Counted from the first letter of the stretch, positions 7,152 to 15,691 are shown. The stretch is 64,000 nt of DNA from Rhodococcus sp. Z13 (GCF_025837095.1 NZ_CP107551.1:4024668-4088667); one strand, 5' to 3'. Made by a program: numbers and translations. The notes: generated by a model not told the origin, from the letters alone.

Positions 7152-8210
7152 TCAGGGCCCGAGGATCTCGTCCACCAGCCCCCACTCGAGTGCGCGGGCG
7201 ACGTCGAGGGGCGCCGCAGTGACGAACAGGTGCAGCGCCCGCCACCGGCCGATCCGCCGTGGGATGCTCACCGTCCCGCCCGCGCCCGGGATGAGCCCCA
7301 TCGACACCTCCGGGAGACGGAAGAGCGTGTCCGGAGCGGCGACCACCCGTCCGGCGAAGGCCGGGATCTCGATTCCGGCACCGATGCAGTGACCGTGCAC
7401 ACGCACCTCGATACGGTCGGCCAGCCGGGCCACCAGGCGCCCCGCTCCTCCACGGGTGCGGATGAGGTGCGCCAGCGTGGTGTTCGGGGTGCGTCCGAAC
7501 TCGTCGAGGTCGCCACCTGCGCAGAACGACGGCCCGGCGCCGTCCAGCACGACCCGCTCGACGCTCTCGTCGAGCACCGCCAGCCGCAGGGCCTCTACCA
7601 AGGCGTCGCGCAGCAGTGTGCCGTAGGCGTTGCGTCGCTCGGGCCGGTTGAGGGTGATGTGCAGAACGTCGCCGTCGCGCTCGATGAGCACCGGGTTCTC
7701 GCACGGGGGCGGCAGCGGGCGCGGGCCGCGCTCGTCGAGCCAGGCCGCGAACTCCGGGCCGCCCTGCAGCGTCGAGTACCCGAGGGATTCGACGTCGATG
7801 GCCTCCGGCACCGCCAGGGTCTCCGAGGCCCGCACGACCTGCCGGGCCACCAGCGCCGACTGCGGCCGTTGCGCCACCGCGGTGGCGAACTCGGCGATGC
7901 TCGCGTCGGGGTCGTCCGCCTCCACGATGCCCCGGGTCGGGCCGGCCGGGGCGTAGGTGAGGTCGAGGGCGTCGACCAGCGGGGCGAGCGCCGCCGGGAC
8001 CTCGCGGGTCGCGCGGCCGACGAGGATGCGGTCGCACAGGGAGGCTTCTTCCGCTGCACGGGCCGACAGGGCGGGATCGGCGTCGTCGAGGTCGACGACG
8101 AGCAGGGGACGCACCAGGGTTTCACCGTCGCCGAGGAGGGGTTCGCCTGCTGCGCCGCTCGCCAGATCGGCGACGGAAACAGTGGTCGCGCGTGCCGTGT
8201 CTGTGTTCAT
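7152..8210 (-). CDS. Enoyl-CoA hydratase/isomerase family protein with long N-terminal extension
   Basis: 352 residues from the ATG at 8210, which has AAGGA at a normal distance. Residues about 175-352 are a crotonase core: LHITLNRPERRNAYGTLL, then GAGPSFCAGGDLDEFG (first oxyanion-hole segment) and VHGHCIGAGIEIPAFAGRVVA (second), then LPEVSMGLIPGAGGTVSIPRRIG and ALEWGLVDEI. The protein stops right after that point, so the C-terminal helices of normal crotonases (about 70-80 residues) are missing. In exchange there are about 170 residues ahead of the core, including VRPLLVVDLDDADPAL and ESLGYSTLQGGPEFAAWL, which I do not recognise as a standard domain. It diverges, with 55 bases between, from a permuted CoA-transferase. 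The substrate is unknown. Confidence 0.75.
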   Translation of the reverse strand: MNTDTARATTVSVADLASGAAGEPLLGDGETLVRPLLVVDLDDADPALSARAAEEASLCDRILVGRATREVPAALAPLVDALDLTYAPAGPTRGIVEADDPDASIAEFATAVAQRPQSALVARQVVRASETLAVPEAIDVESLGYSTLQGGPEFAAWLDERGPRPLPPPCENPVLIERDGDVLHITLNRPERRNAYGTLLRDALVEALRLAVLDESVERVVLDGAGPSFCAGGDLDEFGRTPNTTLAHLIRTRGGAGRLVARLADRIEVRVHGHCIGAGIEIPAFAGRVVAAPDTLFRLPEVSMGLIPGAGGTVSIPRRIGRWRALHLFVTAAPLDVARALEWGLVDEILGP

Positions 8211-8265
8211 GACCGTCCTTGTGCTGCACCGGGCCCCATCCGGCAGGGAATGTAGCATCACGACC

Positions 8266-9489
8266 GTGATCAGCGACTTCGCAGCGGATCCGGTCCGCGA
8301 CTGGGCGGAGAGCGGGATCGTCGCTCTGACCGGCCGGGCCGACGGTCCCCCACTCGTGCCTCCGGGACGTGCTGCGACGGTCGCGCGGGAGCATGCTCGC
8401 TGGGTCGCTGCCGCGACCGGTGGTCGCGTGGAGCTCGACGGGGCCCGGCTGCTGTCCGAGCGGGCCGCCTTCACCGGGCACCGCCGGGCCGGTGCCGTCT
8501 CCGCTGGCGGGGCGTGCCGGTTGCTGCCGACCGCCGACGGGTGGGCCGCGGTCTCGTGCGCGCGCCCCGACGATCCCCTGTTGCTCGGGGCCCTGATCGG
8601 TGCGGAGATCGAGGGCGACCCCTGGCCCGCGGTGACCGAGTGGCTCGCCGCGCACCCGGGTGCCGAACTCGCCGAACGGGCGGAGATGCTCGGGATCGCC
8701 GCCGGGCCGATCGCGCCCGTGCACAGTGCACCGCCTGTTCCCACGCGTCCGCGGGACGTCGCCGGGTTGCTCGTCGTCGATTTCGGTTCCCTGTGGGCGG
8801 GCCCGTTGTGCGCGCACCTGCTCGGTCTCGCCGGGGCGCGGGTGGTCAAGGTCGAGACGCCCTCGCGGCCCGACGGTGCGCGTCGCGGCGATCCGGACTT
8901 CTACCGCCTGCTCCACGCCGGCCACGAATCGGTGGTCCTCGACCCGTCCGACGACCGGCAGCGCCGCGAACTCGCCGAACTCGTCGCGGCGGCCGACATC
9001 GTGATCGAGGCGTCGCGTCCCCGTGCCCTGGCGGGTTTCGGGCTCGATGCCGAGAAGGAGGTCGCGGCCGGTGCCACGTGGATCTCGATCACCGCACACG
9101 GACGCGCCTCGTACCGTGTGGGTTTCGGCGACGACATCGCCGCCTCCGCAGGACTGGTCGCCTTCGACGCCGACGGGCCGGTGTTCGTGGGCGATGCGAT
9201 CGCCGACCCCCTCACCGGTCTGACCGCAGCCGCACTGGCGATGTCGACACCGTGCGACGGGCCAGGAATGCTGTGGGACGTCTCGATGTCCGCGGTCGTC
9301 GCCGCGACGCTGGACGACGCGACGGATCCTGCCCCGCAGCCGGTTCGGGAGAACGGCCACTGGGTCGTGCACGCTCCGTCCGGGACCGTTCCGGTGGCGG
9401 AACCGCAGCGCCGCGAACCCTCCGGGCAGGCACCCGAATCCGGCCGCGACACCGCGCGTGTGCTCACTGCTCTCGGAATCCGGCGATGA
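8266..9489 (+). CDS. Family III CoA-transferase (CaiB/BaiF) with permuted domain order
   Basis: 407 residues from the GTG at 8266; a weaker ribosome site makes the start moderately sure, though TAGCAT upstream could serve as -10. The segment that normally opens CaiB proteins is found only at about residue 165: VAGLLVVDFGSLWAGPLCAH, AGARVVKVETPSRPDG and VVLDPSDDRQRRELAELV. The catalytic-Asp region follows as VGFGDDIAASAGLVAF. The first 160 residues instead resemble the small domain that usually comes after the core (GGACRLLPTADGWAAVSCAR, RAEMLGIAAGPIAPV). Family members transfer CoA between organic acids. The gene overlaps the next amidohydrolase gene by four bases (ATGA), indicating tight coupling. 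The substrate pair is not predictable. Confidence 0.75.
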   Translation: MISDFAADPVRDWAESGIVALTGRADGPPLVPPGRAATVAREHARWVAAATGGRVELDGARLLSERAAFTGHRRAGAVSAGGACRLLPTADGWAAVSCARPDDPLLLGALIGAEIEGDPWPAVTEWLAAHPGAELAERAEMLGIAAGPIAPVHSAPPVPTRPRDVAGLLVVDFGSLWAGPLCAHLLGLAGARVVKVETPSRPDGARRGDPDFYRLLHAGHESVVLDPSDDRQRRELAELVAAADIVIEASRPRALAGFGLDAEKEVAAGATWISITAHGRASYRVGFGDDIAASAGLVAFDADGPVFVGDAIADPLTGLTAAALAMSTPCDGPGMLWDVSMSAVVAATLDDATDPAPQPVRENGHWVVHAPSGTVPVAEPQRREPSGQAPESGRDTARVLTALGIRR

Positions 9490-10883
9490 GCACGCTCGTC
9501 CTGCGCGACGTGGAGGTCGGCGGCGTCCGGGGCCTCGATGTCCTCGTCCGCGACGGCGTCGTCACGGACATCGCTCCGGAACTGGGGATTCCGGATACCG
9601 CCGAGGTCGTGGAGGGCAGTTCCGGCGCGCTGCTGCCCGGACTGCACGACCACCACATCCACCTGCACGCCCTCGCCGCCGACCGTTCGTCGGTCCGGTG
9701 CGGTCCCCCTTCGGTCCGCTCGGCCGACGATCTCGCCCGCGCCCTGGACTCCGCTCCGGGCGACGGCTGGATCCGCGGTGTCGGGTACTTCGAATCCGTT
9801 GCCGGTCTGCTCGACTCGCACTCCCTCGACGCCCTGCACGCGCGACGTCCGGTGCGCATCCAGCACCGCAGCGGCGCCCTGTGGGTCCTCAACTCCACCG
9901 CGGCGGCGCTGGCCGGCCTCGACACCGCCGACCATCCCGGCGTCGAACGCGACGACGCGGGCCGCCCCACCGGCCGGATCTGGCGGGCCGACACCTGGTT
10001 GCGTGAACGTCTCCCCGCCACCGGCCCGCCCTCACTCGAGGCCGTCGGCGCCGAACTCGCCCGCCACGGCGTCACCGGGCTGAGCGACGCCACGCCCGAT
10101 CTCACCCCGTCGACCCTCGCACACCTCCGCCGTGCACATCTCGACGGACATGTGCCGCAACGTCTTCGGCTTCTCGGCGCACCCCTGGATTTCACCGGGG
10201 GGTCGGCGACGTTCGCGGCCGGGCCGTACAAGATCGTCGTCGCCGATTCGGGTCTGCCCGACCTCGACGCGCTCGCCGGCACCATCCGCCGCGCCCACGA
10301 GGCCGGCAGACCGGTGGCGGTGCACTGCGTCAGCCGCGAGGCGTTCGCGTTCCTGCTCGCGGTGTTCACCGACGTCGGGACCGTCCGCGGCGACCGCATC
10401 GAACACGGCGCTCTCGTCCCGGCCGACTCGATCGGCGACCTGCGGCGCCTCGGCCTGCAGGTCGTCACCCAGCCGGGTTTCCTCACCGATCGCGGCGACG
10501 CCTACCTGCACGACGTGCCCGTCGTCGATCTACCGGATCTCTACCGGTGCCGCAGCCTGCTCGACGGCGGTGTGCCGCTGGCCCTGTCGAGCGACGCCCC
10601 CTACGGTCCCGCCGACCCGTGGGCCGTCGTCGACGCCGCGGTGACCCGGCGTTGCCCCACCGGCGAGATCGTCGGCGTCGACGAAAGACTCTCCCCCGCC
10701 GAGGCCCTCGGCCGCTGTCTCGCACCCCTCGACGACCCGGGCGGTCCCGCCCGTACGGTGCGCGTCGGTGCCCCGGCCGATCTGGTGCTCCTCGACCGTT
10801 CCCTGCCCGAGATGCTGGAGGCCCCCACCTCGGAAGCTGTGCGCGCCACCCTCATCGACGGTCGCGTCGTCCACCACGCCTGA
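9486..10883 (+). CDS. Amidohydrolase family protein (YtcJ/exoenzyme-regulatory type)
   Basis: 465 residues. The N-terminal beta sandwich (DVEVGGVRGLDVLVRDGVV) is followed by ALLPGLHDHHIHLHALAA, the first HxH metal motif (about residues 55-60). Later landmarks are RPVAVHCVSREAFAFLL (His in the barrel), DRIEHGALVP (RIEHG motif of the YtcJ-like group) and LALSSDAPYGPADPWAVV (SSDxP, catalytic Asp), ending with the usual GAPADLVLLD strand. This subgroup hydrolyses amide, ester or cyclic amide bonds in the cytoplasm. It shares an ATGA overlap with the upstream CoA-transferase, so the two proteins probably act on one compound: hydrolysis releasing an acid that is then activated to a CoA ester. Confidence 0.83.
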   Translation: MSTLVLRDVEVGGVRGLDVLVRDGVVTDIAPELGIPDTAEVVEGSSGALLPGLHDHHIHLHALAADRSSVRCGPPSVRSADDLARALDSAPGDGWIRGVGYFESVAGLLDSHSLDALHARRPVRIQHRSGALWVLNSTAAALAGLDTADHPGVERDDAGRPTGRIWRADTWLRERLPATGPPSLEAVGAELARHGVTGLSDATPDLTPSTLAHLRRAHLDGHVPQRLRLLGAPLDFTGGSATFAAGPYKIVVADSGLPDLDALAGTIRRAHEAGRPVAVHCVSREAFAFLLAVFTDVGTVRGDRIEHGALVPADSIGDLRRLGLQVVTQPGFLTDRGDAYLHDVPVVDLPDLYRCRSLLDGGVPLALSSDAPYGPADPWAVVDAAVTRRCPTGEIVGVDERLSPAEALGRCLAPLDDPGGPARTVRVGAPADLVLLDRSLPEMLEAPTSEAVRATLIDGRVVHHA

Positions 10884-10884
10884 G

Positions 10885-10950
10885 ATCCGCTACATCCTCA
10901 GCCATTCACCGCAGCGATTGCTGCAGCGGACGACTAGGCCGGTAGCGGAT
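10885..10950. terminator. Nested inverted repeats between convergent genes
   Basis: ATCCGCTAC at 10885-10893 pairs with GTAGCGGAT at 10942-10950, and inside it CAGC-GATT-GCTG forms a second small hairpin. The structure fills the gap between the amidohydrolase stop and the korB stop, so a bidirectional terminator is likely. Confidence 0.5.
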
Positions 10951-10958
10951 GGAGGACG

Positions 10959-12026
10959 TCAGGACACCGTCCAGGTGTTGTCGCCGGCCAGCAACGCCTG
11001 CAGATCGGCCGCCTCGGTCTCACGCGCCCGCGCGATCTGGTCGCGGGCGGCGTCGTCGTAGGTCGTCCGCGTGACCTGCCGCACGATCCCGACGACGGTG
11101 TAGGTAAGGTCCTGGTCCGACAGCCGCGACAGCGCGTAGACGTACTCGGGGTCGTCGGTGTACGCGTCGTGGACGACGATGTCGGACGGATCGACGTCCA
11201 CGCGCCGCTCCACACGCAGACCGAAACCCCGCTGCACGACGCACAGTTCGTCGTCGACGCCGAAGACGATCGGCTCGCCGTGCCGCAACCGGATGAGGTG
11301 GGCGGGGGCCTCGTCCTTGCGGAGGACGTCGAAGGAACCGTCGTTGAAGATCGGGCAGTCCTGCAGGATCTCGACGAAGGCGGTGCCGCGGTGCCGAGCC
11401 GCCGCGCGCAGCACCTCCTTCAGCCCCTCGCGGTCGGAGTCGAGAGCGCGGGCGACGAAGGTGGCCTCGGCGCCGAGTGCGAGCGACATGGTGTTGAAGG
11501 GGGCGTCGACCGAGCCGGCGGGGGTGGACTTGGTGACCTTGCCGAGTTCCGAGGTGGGCGAGAACTGGCCCTTGGTGAGTCCGTAGATCCTGTTGTTGAA
11601 CAGCAGGATCCGCATGTTCACGTTCCGGCGGAGGGTGTGGACGAGGTGGTTGCCGCCGATGGAGAGGGCGTCGCCGTCACCGGTGACCACCCACACCGAC
11701 AGGTCGGGCCGGGTGACGGCGAGGCCGGTCGCGAGGGTGGGTGCGCGACCGTGGATGGAGTGCACCCCGTAGGTGTCGAGATAGTAGGGGAACCGCGACG
11801 AGCAGCCGATGCCGGAGACGAAGACGATGTTCTCGCGGCGGATCCCGAGTTCCGGCAACAGGCTTCGGACCGCGGCCAGGATGACGTAGTCGCCGCAGCC
11901 GGGGCACCACCGCACCTCCTGGTCGGAGGTGAAGTCCTTGGCCTTCTGCGGGGTGTCGGTGCGGGGGATTCCGTCGAGCCCACCGAGCGGGGTGAGTCCG
12001 AGTTCCTGGCCGAGGAGGCCGGTCAT
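10959..12026 (-). CDS. korB: 2-oxoglutarate:ferredoxin oxidoreductase subunit beta
   Basis: 355 residues. The thiamine diphosphate subunit is recognisable by VRWCPGCGDYVILAAV (CPGCGD, with cysteines of the cluster/ThDP region), VSGIGCSSRFPYY, HGRAPTLATGLAV and VVTGDGDALSIGGNHL, the GDGD-type metal-ThDP motif. It also has NNRIYGLTKGQFSPTS, which is typical of actinobacterial KorB. With KorA it converts 2-oxoglutarate plus CoA to succinyl-CoA, CO2 and reduced ferredoxin, replacing or backing up 2-oxoglutarate dehydrogenase. The start overlaps the korA stop by four bases (ATGA), as in mycobacterial korAB. Ferredoxin partners may include those served by the FprB-like reductase at 60165. Confidence 0.92.
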   Translation of the reverse strand: MTGLLGQELGLTPLGGLDGIPRTDTPQKAKDFTSDQEVRWCPGCGDYVILAAVRSLLPELGIRRENIVFVSGIGCSSRFPYYLDTYGVHSIHGRAPTLATGLAVTRPDLSVWVVTGDGDALSIGGNHLVHTLRRNVNMRILLFNNRIYGLTKGQFSPTSELGKVTKSTPAGSVDAPFNTMSLALGAEATFVARALDSDREGLKEVLRAAARHRGTAFVEILQDCPIFNDGSFDVLRKDEAPAHLIRLRHGEPIVFGVDDELCVVQRGFGLRVERRVDVDPSDIVVHDAYTDDPEYVYALSRLSDQDLTYTVVGIVRQVTRTTYDDAARDQIARARETEAADLQALLAGDNTWTVS

Positions 12027-13954
12027 GCTCGCTCCCTTCCGTTCCGGTCGATCTTCGTGGCCGCCGCGACCGCGGCCGGGGTCCTGGCCCGTTCGACGTC
12101 GGCGAGGGTGCCGGTGAACTCCGACTCGAGGGCCTCGTGGAGTTCGTCGGCCCGGAAGGCCATGCCGGACACCTTCGTCACGGGCTGGATGTCGCCACCG
12201 AACCGCGCGCGCAGCAGGGTGGACAGCTGGCCGAGGTTCATCTCCGGGACCAGCACCCGCCGGTACCGGGCGAGCACCTCGCCGAGGTTGGCGGGCATCG
12301 GCGCGAGGTGCCGCAGGTGCGCGCGGGCGACCACACGTCCGCTGCGGCGGGCACGACGGACGGCCTCCCCGATCGGCCCGTACGACGATCCCCAGCCGAG
12401 GACGAGGACCTCGGCGTCGCCGGTGGGGTCGTCGACGTCGAGGTCGGGGACCTCGATACCCTCGATCCGTGCCGCGCGCAGCCGCGTCATCAGTTCGTGG
12501 TTGGTGTGGTGGTAGGAGATGTCGCCGGTGCCGTCGGCCTTTTCGAGCCCGCCGATGCGGTGTTCGCGACCCGCGGTGCCGGGGATCGCCCAGTCGCGGG
12601 CGAGGGTGTCGGGGTCGCGGGCGTAGGGCAGGTAGCCGGGATCGCCGTCCTCCGGTGGCGGGGTGTGGCGGGGTTCGATGCGCGGCAGGTTCGTGATGTC
12701 GGGGATCCGCCACGGTTCGGAGCCGTTGGCGAGGGAGCCGTCGGACAGCAGCATCACCGGGGTGCGGTAGGTGAGCGCGATGCGTGCGGCCTCGAGCGCG
12801 GCGTCGAAGCAGTCCGCGGGTGACTGCGGGGCGACGATCGCGACGGGGGATTCGCCGTTGCGGCCGAACATCGCCTGCAGCAGGTCGGCCTGTTCGGTCT
12901 TGGTCGGCAGCCCGGTGGACGGTCCCCCGCGCTGCACGTCGACGACGATGAGCGGGAGTTCGGTCATCACGGCCAGCCCGATCGCCTCGGACTGCAGGGC
13001 GATGCCGGGACCGGAGGTGCTGGTGACGCCCAGTGCGCCGCCGTAGGAGGCGCCGATCGCGGCGCCGATGCCGGCGATCTCGTCCTCGGCCTGGAAGGTG
13101 TGCACGCCGAACCGTTTGAGCTTGCTCAGTTCGTGGAGGATGTCGGAGGCGGGGGTGATCGGGTAGGTGCCGAGGAAGACGTCGGTGCCGGCGGCGTGTC
13201 CGGCGGCGACGAGCCCGTAGGCGAGGGCGGTGTTGCCGGTGATCTGCCGGTAGGTGCCCGCGGGCAGTGCAGCGGGGGCGACCCGGTAGACGGTCCCGAA
13301 CGACTCGGTGGTCTCGCCGTAGTTCCAGCCGGCCCGCAGCGCCAGGACGTTGGCGCGCACGATGTCGGGTTTCGCCGCGAACTTCTGCTCGAGGAACTTC
13401 TCGACGGGGTCGAGCGGCCGCCCGTACATCCACGACAGGATGCCGAGGGCGAACATGTTGCGGGCGCGCTGGGCGTCCTTCTTGCCGACACCCGTGGGTT
13501 CGACGGCCCCGAGGGTGAGGGTGGTCATCGGCACGGCGTGGACGGTCAGGTGCGCGACGGCGTCGGTGCCGAGCGGGTCGGTGTCGTAGCCGGCCTTGCT
13601 CAGGTTCCGCTTGGTGAACTCGTCGCTGTCGACGACGACGGTGCCGCCCGGCGGTAGGTCGCCGACGTTGGTCCGGAACGCGGCGGGGTTCATCGCGACC
13701 AGCACGTCGGGCCGGTCGCCGGCGGTGAGCACGTCGTGGTCGGCGATGCGGATCTGGAAGCTGGAGACCCCATGGAGGGTGCCCTGGGGCGCGCGGATCT
13801 CGGCGGGGAAGTTGGGTTGGGTGGCCAGGTCGTTGCCGAAGGCGGCTGCCTCGGCGGTGAAGCGGTCACCGGCGAGTTGCATGCCGTCGCCGGAATCGCC
13901 GGCGATGCGGATGACCACCTGATCGAGTTCGGTGCTCGACGCCATGCGCTCCAT
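12023..13954 (-). CDS. korA: 2-oxoglutarate:ferredoxin oxidoreductase subunit alpha (gamma-alpha fusion)
   Basis: 643 residues. The N-terminal third is the fused gamma domain (VIRIAGDSGDGMQLAGDRF, ATQPNFPAEIRAPQGTLHG). The pyrimidine-binding alpha domain follows from about residue 230 with TYPITPASDILHELSKL, FQAEDEIAGIGAAIGASYGG and TSTSGPGIALQSEAIGLAVM. The C-terminal domain contains VLVLGWGSSYGPIGEAVRRA. Fusion of gamma and alpha is normal for actinobacterial KorA. The ATG at 13954 has GAGG six bases upstream. Its stop overlaps the korB start. It supplies low-potential electrons on ferredoxin while producing succinyl-CoA. Confidence 0.92.
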   Translation of the reverse strand: MERMASSTELDQVVIRIAGDSGDGMQLAGDRFTAEAAAFGNDLATQPNFPAEIRAPQGTLHGVSSFQIRIADHDVLTAGDRPDVLVAMNPAAFRTNVGDLPPGGTVVVDSDEFTKRNLSKAGYDTDPLGTDAVAHLTVHAVPMTTLTLGAVEPTGVGKKDAQRARNMFALGILSWMYGRPLDPVEKFLEQKFAAKPDIVRANVLALRAGWNYGETTESFGTVYRVAPAALPAGTYRQITGNTALAYGLVAAGHAAGTDVFLGTYPITPASDILHELSKLKRFGVHTFQAEDEIAGIGAAIGASYGGALGVTSTSGPGIALQSEAIGLAVMTELPLIVVDVQRGGPSTGLPTKTEQADLLQAMFGRNGESPVAIVAPQSPADCFDAALEAARIALTYRTPVMLLSDGSLANGSEPWRIPDITNLPRIEPRHTPPPEDGDPGYLPYARDPDTLARDWAIPGTAGREHRIGGLEKADGTGDISYHHTNHELMTRLRAARIEGIEVPDLDVDDPTGDAEVLVLGWGSSYGPIGEAVRRARRSGRVVARAHLRHLAPMPANLGEVLARYRRVLVPEMNLGQLSTLLRARFGGDIQPVTKVSGMAFRADELHEALESEFTGTLADVERARTPAAVAAATKIDRNGRERA

Positions 13955-14014
13955 CGTGGTCCTCAGGCGCGCATGTGCAACCGTTTCGCCGAAATTTCTC
14001 TGTGTCGCGGGGTC

Positions 14015-14056
14015 TCAGTAGGCGATGAAGAGGATTTCGTCGCGCGAGTACTCCAT
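14015..14056 (-). other. Possible very short reading frame in the korA-DLH gap
   Basis: On the minus strand, a frame open for about 30 codons from a TAG ends PGMEYSRDEILFIAY and a TGA at 14015-14017. The only ATG in it gives a 13-residue peptide. The residue pattern looks more protein-like than random high-GC sequence, but there is no good ribosome site. It could be a tiny protein, the tail of a decayed gene, or chance. Confidence 0.2.
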
Positions 14057-14093
14057 GCCGGGGTGGGCTTCATCGATGTCGCCCTTCCGTGTC

Positions 14094-14145
14094 GGGGTCC
14101 GTCGCAGCTAATCTAATTGCAGTAGATATTGCTACGACGGACCCC
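14094..14145. promoter_or_regulatory. 52-base inverted repeat downstream of the dienelactone hydrolase gene
   Basis: GGGGTCCGTCGCAGC at 14094-14108 pairs with GCTACGACGGACCCC at 14131-14145 over 15 positions with one wobble. The 22-base loop is AT-rich and itself contains ATCTA and TAGAT arms (14111-14127). It could terminate the leftward dienelactone hydrolase transcript or be a large operator. The AT-rich loop, rare in this DNA, favours a binding or promoter role. Confidence 0.5.
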
Positions 14146-14164
14146 GCCGCGGAACGGCCGCTTC

Positions 14165-14878
14165 TCAGGACAGGACGGTGTCCTTGACGAAGCTCAGCGC
14201 CTGCGGCCACGACAGCGCGTAGGCGTCGGCGTTGACCTGGTTGCCGTGCCGGTCGCGCGAGGAGAAGCCGTGCTCGGCCCCCGGGTAGACGTGCGTGATC
14301 GTCGCGCCGGTCTCGCGCTGCTGCAGGGTCGACTGGAGCCGGCCGAAGGTCTCGGCGCTCATGATAGTGTCGGCGCCGGCATGCAGCACCATCACCGGTG
14401 CCGTGATGTTGCCGGAGAGCTCGACGGCGTCGAGCGTGTGGTTCGGCGCCGGCGGCACGGCGATCGACGGGTGGTAGGCAACGACGTTCGCCAGGCGCGG
14501 CTCGCGGCCGCCGAGGATCAGGGCGAGACGGCCGCCGAGGCACCAGCCGATCACGCCGACCTTCCGCAGGCCGAGTTCACCGAAGGCGTGGTCGAGCAGC
14601 GTGCCCATCTCGGCCAGGCACTTCTCGTCGTCGAGCTGGTTCATCAGCTCGAACAGTTTCTCGCGCGGGGTGTCGTCGGCGGTGGGTCCGTGCCAGGGAT
14701 CCCAGACGAGGGCCGTCACGCCGGTGCCGGCGATGTCCTGGGCGTACTCGCGGACCTGCTTGTCGATGCCGGTGATCATGGGGAGCAGCAACATGCCGCC
14801 GGTGGCACCCCCGAGCGGACGCGCGAGGTAGGCCCGCAGTCCGCCGATGTGGACGAATTCCGCTTCGATATCAGTCAT
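14165..14878 (-). CDS. Dienelactone hydrolase family protein
   Basis: 237 residues, an alpha/beta hydrolase. The nucleophile elbow is GVIGWCLGGRLAL with Cys113 as nucleophile, the hallmark of dienelactone hydrolases rather than the Ser of other esterases. The acid and histidine of the triad fit HAGADTIMS and YPGAEHGFSSRDRHG. Members hydrolyse dienelactone in chlorocatechol degradation, but many are general carboxyl-ester hydrolases. The ATG at 14878 is preferred because AAGG lies six bases upstream; the in-frame ATG at 14884 overlaps that site. It diverges from an SDR gene across a 38-bp palindrome, so the two are probably co-regulated. Confidence 0.87.
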   Translation of the reverse strand: MTDIEAEFVHIGGLRAYLARPLGGATGGMLLLPMITGIDKQVREYAQDIAGTGVTALVWDPWHGPTADDTPREKLFELMNQLDDEKCLAEMGTLLDHAFGELGLRKVGVIGWCLGGRLALILGGREPRLANVVAYHPSIAVPPAPNHTLDAVELSGNITAPVMVLHAGADTIMSAETFGRLQSTLQQRETGATITHVYPGAEHGFSSRDRHGNQVNADAYALSWPQALSFVKDTVLS

Positions 14879-14920
14879 CGACATCCTTCCGATCGTGTGG
14901 AATGTTCACCGATGATCTTC

Positions 14921-14958
14921 GTATGCGGAGTTGGTGACTTGTCAACAACCCCGCATAC
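14921..14958. promoter_or_regulatory. 38-bp near-perfect palindrome between divergent genes
   Basis: Arms GTATGCGG/CCGCATAC, GTTG/CAAC and TGAC/GTCA are arranged symmetrically around 14939/14940; only four base pairs break the symmetry. It sits in the 116-base gap between the dienelactone hydrolase (leftward) and SDR (rightward) starts, and includes a minus-strand TTGACA. This is the form expected of an operator for a dimeric regulator binding two turns or more. No regulator gene is adjacent. Confidence 0.75.
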
Positions 14959-14994
14959 CACAGCGACGGCACGGCCGGAGGGGGACCCGACAGT

Positions 14995-15684
14995 ATGCGC
15001 ACCGTCATCGTCAGTGGAGGTACCGGCGGGCTCGGATCCGCCGTGACCAGGCAACTTCTCGACTCCGGATGGCGGGTCGTGGCGCCCTGGCTGGTCCGCG
15101 ACGAGCTCGAGCGGGTGGGCACGCACCCGAACCTGCAGCTGGTGCAGGCCGACCTCCGCGACGAGAAGCAGCTCGACGAGGCGGTGCGCGCAGCCACCGG
15201 CGACGCGGACGCGCCCCTGTTCGGCGTCGTCAACCTCGTCGGCGGGTTCACCTCGGGGCCGCGCGTGCACGAGACCCCGGTCGAGGTGCTCGACGCCCAG
15301 CTCGACCTCAACCTGCGCACCGCGTTCTCCCTCAACCGGGCGGCGCTCCCCCACCTGATCGCCGGGGGCGGCGGGTCGATCGTGTGCATCTCGACCGCCG
15401 CGACGAGATCACCCTTCCCGGGTGGCGCGCCGTACATCGCATCGAAGGCAGCCCTGTCGGCACTGGTGGAGACGATGGCGCTCGAGTACCGCGACGACCA
15501 CATCCGGGTCAACGCCCTGCTGCCCGTCGTCATCGACACCCCCGGCAACCGCGCAGCGATGCCCGACGCCGACACGCGCCGGTGGTCACGACCGGCCGAC
15601 ATCGCGAAGGTCGTCGAATTCCTGCTCTCCGACGCGGGATCCGCGATCACCGGTGGCCTGATCCCCGTCACGAACGTGGGCTGA
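14995..15684 (+). CDS. Short-chain dehydrogenase/reductase (SDR)
   Basis: 229 residues, a classical SDR. The nucleotide motif is VIVSGGTGGLGSAV (about residues 4-17), the NAG-type strand is VVNLVGGF, the catalytic serine lies in SIVCISTAATR, and the YxxxK pair is in APYIASKAAL. The final RPADIAKVVEFLLSD and ITGGLIPV segments are standard. It would oxidise or reduce an alcohol/ketone with NAD(P). The divergent dienelactone hydrolase and the shared palindrome suggest a common inducer. The ATG at 14995 directly starts the Rossmann fold. Confidence 0.88.
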   Translation: MRTVIVSGGTGGLGSAVTRQLLDSGWRVVAPWLVRDELERVGTHPNLQLVQADLRDEKQLDEAVRAATGDADAPLFGVVNLVGGFTSGPRVHETPVEVLDAQLDLNLRTAFSLNRAALPHLIAGGGGSIVCISTAATRSPFPGGAPYIASKAALSALVETMALEYRDDHIRVNALLPVVIDTPGNRAAMPDADTRRWSRPADIAKVVEFLLSDAGSAITGGLIPVTNVG

Positions 15685-15691
15685 TCCGCGC

